NCBI RefSeq assembly: GCF_000513935.1
Contig: NZ_AZUY01000033.1
Coordinates: forward strand, 18,272 to 66,628
DNA from: Mesorhizobium sp. WSM3626
GTDB lineage: Bacteria; Pseudomonadota; Alphaproteobacteria; Rhizobiales; Rhizobiaceae
Length of the DNA: 48,357 bases
Reading direction: 5' to 3'
Shown here piece by piece: positions 47,650-48,357 of this stretch. The notes under the pieces were generated by a model. That model saw only the letters and a program-made list of their open reading frames with translations, ran no database searches and was not told the DNA's origin. Position 1 is the first letter of the stretch; every line of letters starts with the position of its first letter. A program made the position numbers and the translations under genes.

Positions 47650-47931
47650 ATGACCGATAAACTCAACCGATTTTGGCCGCTGATCGCGTCCGCTGCCTTT
47701 GCCGTCCTGCTGGCGGCCAACGCCGCGCAGTCGGCCGCGACGCTGAAGGAAGCGCGGTCTGTCCTGCCTGATAATACGCCTTCCGCGCAGCAGGCCTTTG
47801 CCGACGCGCCCGACGGCGTCGACCCGGTGGTCACCGGCCCGGTCAGCGCCGCCTTCAAGCAGAGACAGGCCAGCGCCAACTGCGATGCGGCGGTTTGGCC
47901 CAACATTCCAATGGTCTGCTACCCCGACTGA
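47650..47931 (+). CDS. Small exported protein of unknown function
   Basis: 93 residues from ATG 47650 with a signal peptide (FWPLIASAAFAVLLAANAAQ, cleavage probably after SAA or AQS). The mature part is short and polar and ends NCDAAVWPNIPMVCYPD, with two cysteines that could form a disulfide. Similar Cys-xxx-WP-xxx-C endings occur in small exported rhizobial proteins, which is a pattern memory rather than a search result. An upstream ATG at 47596 in the same frame is possible. Divergent from typA. Confidence 0.65.
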   Translation: MTDKLNRFWPLIASAAFAVLLAANAAQSAATLKEARSVLPDNTPSAQQAFADAPDGVDPVVTGPVSAAFKQRQASANCDAAVWPNIPMVCYPD

Positions 47932-47972
47932 GACGCCTCTCGCGCCTGTTCTTACACGCTGAGGCGTGTTGA

Positions 47973-48043
47973 GATTCAGGTCAAGCCGAGTCGAAAATGG
48001 TGGATTCCGAGAACCGGAGCGGAGCGTACGTTTGAGTACGTGT
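47973..48043. repeat. Truncated copy of the palindromic repeat, interrupted by IS110
   Basis: Starts ATTCAGGTCAAGCCGAGTCG and matches the left half of the 27453-27570 repeat, with positions 48007-48029 identical to 27487-27509, and continues to the GTACGTG shared by both. Immediately after it, the sequence diverges into the IS110-family left end, and the right half of the repeat does not appear within the window. Confidence 0.85.
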
Positions 48044-48357
48044 TGGGGTGGACGGCCCCCGACGGCGTCGCAATGTGCCAGAATGAGGTCGTTGCAGATC
48101 TCAACAAGGGAGACCGTCCGTGGATAAACTTATTCGCATTGGCATGGATACGTCAAAGAGCGTTTTCCAGTTGCATGGGGTGAATGAAGCCGAACAGCCT
48201 GTATTGCGCAAGAAGCTGCGGCGCAATCAGGTGCTCGCCTTCTTTGCGGGGCTTCCACCACTGAAGGTTGGCATGGAGGCCTGTGGCGCGGCTCATTACT
48301 GGGCGCGGGAGTTGCGCGCGTTGGGTCACGAGGTGCTGCTGATGCCGGCGCAGCACG
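48044..48357 (+). mobile_element. IS110-family insertion sequence, left end (IS1111-like)
   Basis: The element begins where the repeat match ends, after GTACGTG at 48043, and runs past the right edge. About 76 bases precede the transposase GTG; such a short left end is typical of the IS1111 subgroup. The stretch contains GGACGG and, just before the GTG, CCGTCC, which may be subterminal inverted sequences. The exact boundary cannot be fixed without the right end. Confidence 0.75.
48120..48357 (+). CDS. IS110-family transposase (partial, cut by window edge)
   Basis: DEDD-type transposase/recombinase N-terminal RuvC-like domain, 79 codons visible from a GTG with AAGGGAGA upstream. IRIGMDTSKSVFQLHGV contains the first catalytic Asp (D10) and VGMEACGAAHYWARELRALG contains the Glu (E53), both as in IS110/IS1111 elements. 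The C-terminal serine domain would lie beyond the window. In this family a noncoding RNA from the element guides insertion; in IS1111-type members it is thought to be in the right end, outside this window. Confidence 0.92.
   Translation, partial: MDKLIRIGMDTSKSVFQLHGVNEAEQPVLRKKLRRNQVLAFFAGLPPLKVGMEACGAAHYWARELRALGHEVLLMPAQH

Noticed and set aside
47973..48357. Possible prophage or genomic island boundary
   Set aside because: Only a single IS110-type transposase start is visible; there is no integrase, tRNA or attachment site in the window.

Overview
The window is GC-rich, densely coding chromosomal DNA from an alphaproteobacterium of the Rhizobiales, most likely Mesorhizobium or a close relative. 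This rests on gene content (split atpHAG operon, 1595-residue NAD-dependent glutamate dehydrogenase, usg, DUF1674, rsmB-heparinase-purH order) and on families of short intergenic palindromes typical of rhizobia. Species is inference; no rRNA or tRNA gene was seen.

Layout. 1-3.0 kb: end of the F1-ATPase operon (atpG, atpA, atpH, minus strand). 3.3-7.5 kb: a small membrane protein, an aspartate racemase family protein, primosomal helicase priA, and a divergent transaldolase/fructose-6-phosphate aldolase with a clear terminator. 7.5-13.5 kb (minus): a soluble FtsK-type translocase, a possible 43-residue ORF, lptE and leuS. 13.6-18.8 kb: PLP-homeostasis protein YggS, an aldo/keto reductase, then a LysR regulator divergent from an MFS exporter and a second aldo/keto reductase, with a dyad operator candidate between them. 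19.0-23.6 kb: usg, acetyl-CoA synthetase (with tandem leader hairpins) coupled to a MOSC protein, and a convergent cyclopropane fatty acid synthase. 23.7-24.0 kb: a compact unit with a 23-codon ORF, a Shine-Dalgarno region complementary to the whole anti-SD tail of 16S rRNA, a structured 3' element and a strong terminator. 24.0-27.8 kb: orphan TadG-like protein, transglutaminase-like protein, HAD phosphatase, DUF1674/SdhAF4 protein. 27.9-34.3 kb: htpX, rsmB, heparinase II/III-like protein, a small monooxygenase (opposite strand) and purH. 34.3-40.6 kb (minus): an MFS permease and NAD-glutamate dehydrogenase. 40.7-45.6 kb: an AhpD-like protein, an exported ammonia-lyase homologue lacking the MIO-forming triad, a YCII protein, a LysE exporter and a DUF1062 protein. 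45.6-48.36 kb: typA/bipA, a small exported protein, and the start of an IS110-family element inserted in a palindromic repeat.

Most of the window is housekeeping: energy (atp, acs, glutamate dehydrogenase), translation (leuS, rsmB, typA), DNA repair and segregation (priA, ftsK), envelope (lptE, cfa, htpX) and purines (purH). The points most worth a second look are the MIO-less secreted lyase homologue (41418-43241), the small SD-rich transcript (about 23750-23975), and the IS110/IS1111-type element that interrupts one copy of a repeat whose intact copies lie in the same window. Repeats in this window sit almost exclusively at gene 3' ends, mainly between convergent genes.
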